This document shows, piece after piece, positions 7,307 to 9,036 of a stretch of 9,036 nt of DNA; position 1 is the stretch's first letter; each line of letters starts with the position of its first letter. The position numbers and the translations under genes are program-made. This stretch comes from Bacteroidales bacterium (lineage in GTDB: Bacteria > Bacteroidota > Bacteroidia > Bacteroidales > VadinHA17): assembly GCA_025455535.1 (NCBI GenBank), contig JALOMM010000044.1:1-9036 (forward strand). Direction: 5' to 3'. The notes under the pieces were generated by a model that was given only the letters and a program-made list of their open reading frames with translations, searched no databases and was not told where the DNA came from.

Positions 7307-8268
7307 ATGTTCTCCTTGTTAAAGAGTCTCCCCTGCCATGTGGCAGCTGCCTCCAGGCGCTGCTCGAAGAGCCTGAACAGCTCATTGCTGCGCATTTGCC
7401 AGCTCCGGGGATCGTCAAGCATGCGCGGCGGAGCCTCTCCGCTTATACGGTCTATCATTATGGCCGGGTTGAGCCTCTCGCAGAATGCCATTACCAGCTC
7501 AAGATATTCATCAGCCGTATAGAGATCGAAATCTTCCGGATGATTCCTGTATTCTTCGGCCATAGCGGTCCCTTTTACAAGCTGTAATTGCCTTATCTTC
7601 AGAGTATTGATTGGCAACTCAGATATCCTGTCTGCACTTTCCGTTATCTCACTACGGCTCTCCCCCGGCAGCCCGAAGATAAGATGCCCACCGGTGTAAA
7701 TGCCCCTTTCCGCTGTATCATTTACCGCTTTAACTACAGATGCGAAATCATGTCCTCTGTTGATCCTGACAAGTGTCCTGTCTATTACAGTCTCGATGCC
7801 ATACTCAACAATAATGAAATACCTGCGTGACATCTCACCCAGATAATCGAGCAGTTCACTGTTTACGCAGTCGGGCCGGGTACCGATAACAAGGCCAGCA
7901 ACACCCTGATGATCAAGAGCCTCTTCATAAAGGGTTCTTAGTCTTTCAATGCCGGAATAGGTATTGGTGTAGGCCTGAAAGTATGCCAGATAGCTGTCGG
8001 CGCGCCTATACCGCCTGCGGTGGAATGCTATGCCTCGTTCGATCTGTTCTGTCACACTTTTATCGGGTGTACAGTACGCCGGAGTAAAGGCTTCATTATT
8101 ACAGTATGTGCAGCCGCCACGTCCTTTTGTGCCATCGCGGTTGGGGCAGGTAAACCCAGCATTTATGCTTACCTTCTGAACCCTCTTTCCGTGGAAGGCA
8201 GAGAACCAGTCAGAATAGGAATTAAAGCGGCGGGTCGTGCCCCACGGGTATGTCAGTGACTCATTCAT
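7303..8268 (-). CDS. TIGR01212 family (YhcC-like) radical SAM protein
   Basis: This is a 321-residue radical SAM enzyme. Iron-sulfur-binding cysteines are C41, C53 and C56, in TCPNRDGTKGRGGCTYC (40-56). The long first spacing (C-x11-C-x2-C) instead of C-x3-C-x2-C is the hallmark of the YhcC/TIGR01212 group and related Elp3-like enzymes. Other family segments: VSINAGF (33-39), IGTRPDCV (128-135), EYGIET (155-160), GHLIFGLPGE (194-203), LKIRQLQLVKGT (223-234) and DRISGEAP (273-280). The C-terminal ~80 residues fit the small domain that follows the radical SAM core in this group. The exact reaction and substrate are not established to my knowledge. The gene overlaps its neighbours by 4 bp (ATGA) on both sides, with the AddA-like stub upstream and the AddB-like gene downstream. 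It is thus translated as part of that unit, although no direct functional link is evident. The length and motif set indicate an intact enzyme. Confidence 0.93.
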   Translation of the reverse strand: MNESLTYPWGTTRRFNSYSDWFSAFHGKRVQKVSINAGFTCPNRDGTKGRGGCTYCNNEAFTPAYCTPDKSVTEQIERGIAFHRRRYRRADSYLAYFQAYTNTYSGIERLRTLYEEALDHQGVAGLVIGTRPDCVNSELLDYLGEMSRRYFIIVEYGIETVIDRTLVRINRGHDFASVVKAVNDTAERGIYTGGHLIFGLPGESRSEITESADRISELPINTLKIRQLQLVKGTAMAEEYRNHPEDFDLYTADEYLELVMAFCERLNPAIMIDRISGEAPPRMLDDPRSWQMRSNELFRLFEQRLEAAATWQGRLFNKENI

Positions 8269-8519
8269 GCTTCCTCAATAATATCTTTCTCAACATACCA
8301 TAGCCATGAACTGACTCTTGCATAACCCATCTGCAGCAGAAGGTCACGATAATCTGAGGCCTGCCGTTTGTGCCTGACAGTTGGTTCCCCGAACTTATAG
8401 TCAACCACAATCACATTGTCACCCTGTATCATGACCCTGTCGGGTCTCCGGGCCTCACCTGATGGTAAAATGATTGCTTTTTTTACGAATGCACAGGCAG
8501 CATAAGATCTGTATGTCAT
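8265..8519 (-). pseudogene. C-terminal remnant of AddA/RecB-like UvrD helicase-nuclease
   Basis: Only the end of the nuclease domain of an AddA-like protein remains. Recognisable residues are RRPDRV (motif II Asp), VIVVDYKFGE (Asp-x-Lys), QASDYRDLL (Gln/Tyr motif) and the family-typical MGY...SWLWYVEKDIIEEA end. Family members are about 1,000 residues or more, with UvrD helicase motifs and an upstream GxxxHE nuclease motif. None of these occur upstream on this strand before 9036. Family similarity stops near 8480, at a run of seven A residues (minus strand). The frame stays open to 8663 (a TGA at 8664-8666), but that part is unrelated. The coordinates use the ATG complementary to 8517-8519; a TTG at 8592-8594 is the alternative start. 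The stub ends with an ATGA overlap into the radical SAM gene, so it was, or is, the first cistron of the unit. Truncation by rearrangement or contig misassembly are both possible. The remnant cannot be a working helicase. Confidence 0.8.
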
Positions 8520-9036
8520 CAATGCTGATGGCTCTGGCTTGATAAGATTAACATATACCGGTTTCGGACCTGCACCAGGTCTTGACTGGAGCAATACTCT
8601 TAATTGATAATGAACTAATAATTGTAGCGACGAGTCGAAAAACCAGTAAGGGTATAAAAATGATCATAAAAGCCCCTCATCGGCTAAGGAATAATACCCT
8701 TCCGAAAATATAATCAGGTGATCCAGCACCGGCAGGTTAAGTAAGGTCCCGGCTTCTTTCAGTTTTCGGGTTAGATGGATATCACTTAAACATTTCTAAT
8801 GCTTGGCGAGTAGGACCATTCTTCGTACGATCCTTAGTGAGGTGAGGATAGGTAACATCTTGGGGTTTATATATCAATTTCGAAGGTATTAGGAAAGAGT
8901 TGCGGAATATGGCCTTTATTCAGGACCCCTTCCCCTGTTTTACTCGCGACCACCCAGAAGGTGGGGTAAAGTATCATCCGGGGCTAAAAATGCCTAAAAC
9001 GAAGCAAGGACTGTGTGAATAGTAAATGGTCTTCTG
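8520..9036. other. Degenerate region without an intact gene
   Basis: Apart from the RadC-like fragment described separately, I see no intact coding, tRNA or rRNA feature in these ~517 bases. All frames are broken by stops. The longest unexplained open stretches are 8852-9022 on the plus strand (57 codons, internal ATG at 8909) and 8782-8919 on the minus strand (45 codons plus stop), neither resembling a family I know. The sequence is more AT-rich between about 8590 and 8710 than the neighbouring genes. A small hairpin CCACC-CAGAA-GGTGG lies near 8950-8965, without a T-run. The two flanking gene fragments (AddA-like and RadC-like) are both 5'-truncated, which makes this a rearranged, decaying or misassembled segment. 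Confidence 0.6.
8664..8786 (-). pseudogene. C-terminal fragment of a RadC-like JAB/MPN domain protein
   Basis: On the minus strand, 40 codons followed by TGA (8664-8666) encode a RadC-type C-terminus: SDIHLTRKLKEAG, then LPVLDHLII, then GYYSLADEGLL at the natural end. RadC-like proteins carry a JAMM metal site of the form HxH...D. The Asp in the leading SDI corresponds to the last ligand, whereas the HNHPSG part that should come just before is absent. In-frame there is KCL and then a TAG (8796-8798) instead. The wording is closest to the short RadC-like proteins often carried by Bacteroidota mobile elements rather than the longer housekeeping RadC. The fragment is too short to function. It lies upstream of the AddA-like stub in the same orientation. 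The family call is confident by motif; the reason for truncation is unknown. Confidence 0.8.

Noticed and set aside
7165..7587. 140-codon plus-strand open frame across the radical SAM/AddB-like junction.
   Set aside because: Both underlying minus-strand genes are clear families with full motif sets. This frame is an antisense shadow without known motifs.
8265..8786. Possible RadC-AddA fusion read through the TGA at 8664-8666, since both fragments lie in the same frame.
   Set aside because: The RadC-like part ends in its family-typical EGLL terminus right before this TGA, so it is an ordinary stop. The following ~60 codons match neither family.
8940..8970. Small hairpin CCACC-CAGAA-GGTGG considered as a terminator or element end.
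   Set aside because: Only five base pairs, no T-run after it, and no matching inverted repeat elsewhere in the window.
1..9036. Search for CRISPR arrays, tRNA/rRNA genes, long tandem repeats, and matching window ends that would suggest a circular element.
   Set aside because: No regularly spaced repeats, no tRNA-like T-loop or acceptor pattern, and no visible overlap between the first and last bases were found by eye.

Overview
The window looks like a contig from a member of the Bacteroidota, most likely a Bacteroidales-type organism of about 50% GC. The evidence is the gene order (DUF721/DciA-like gene, recF, TPR protein, ribH), promoter boxes of the TAnnTTTG type, the lack of clear Shine-Dalgarno sequences, and the family versions of RibH, AddB-like and RadC-like proteins. 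Both ends cut through sequence: the first gene has no start inside the window, and the last ~500 bases hold no intact gene.

Layout. (1) 2-1645, plus strand: the 3' part of a large protein with a transglutaminase-like Cys/His region and a second, Cys-less module of similar pattern near its C-terminus. Its stop abuts the convergent stop of the next gene with no gap. (2) 1646-3053, minus strand: recF followed 4 bp later by a DUF721/DciA-like gene, a replication/repair pair. (3) 3054-3234: a 181-bp divergent intergenic region with one Bacteroidota-type promoter facing each way. (4) 3235-4407, plus strand: a membrane-anchored TPR protein and, 3 bp later, ribH (lumazine synthase, riboflavin pathway). 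(5) 4433-8519, minus strand: a tightly coupled run with 4-bp ATGA overlaps at both junctions. In transcription order it is the C-terminal stub of an AddA/RecB-like helicase-nuclease, a YhcC-type (TIGR01212) radical SAM enzyme, and a full-length AddB-like nuclease with an Fe-S cysteine set. (6) 8520-9036: degenerate sequence containing a C-terminal RadC-like (JAB domain) fragment at 8664-8786 and about 250 bp with no recognisable content.

How it fits together. Three units touch DNA maintenance: RecF (loading of RecA at gaps), the DciA-like protein (replicative helicase loading), and the AddAB-like double-strand-break end-processing pair. RibH and the TPR protein are housekeeping genes. The most notable points are the radical SAM gene translationally wedged between the two AddAB-like subunits, and the breakdown of the AddA-like subunit next to a truncated RadC-like gene that resembles those carried on mobile elements. 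This suggests a rearranged or decaying edge, or a misassembled contig end. I do not see a clearly new defence or mobile system here.
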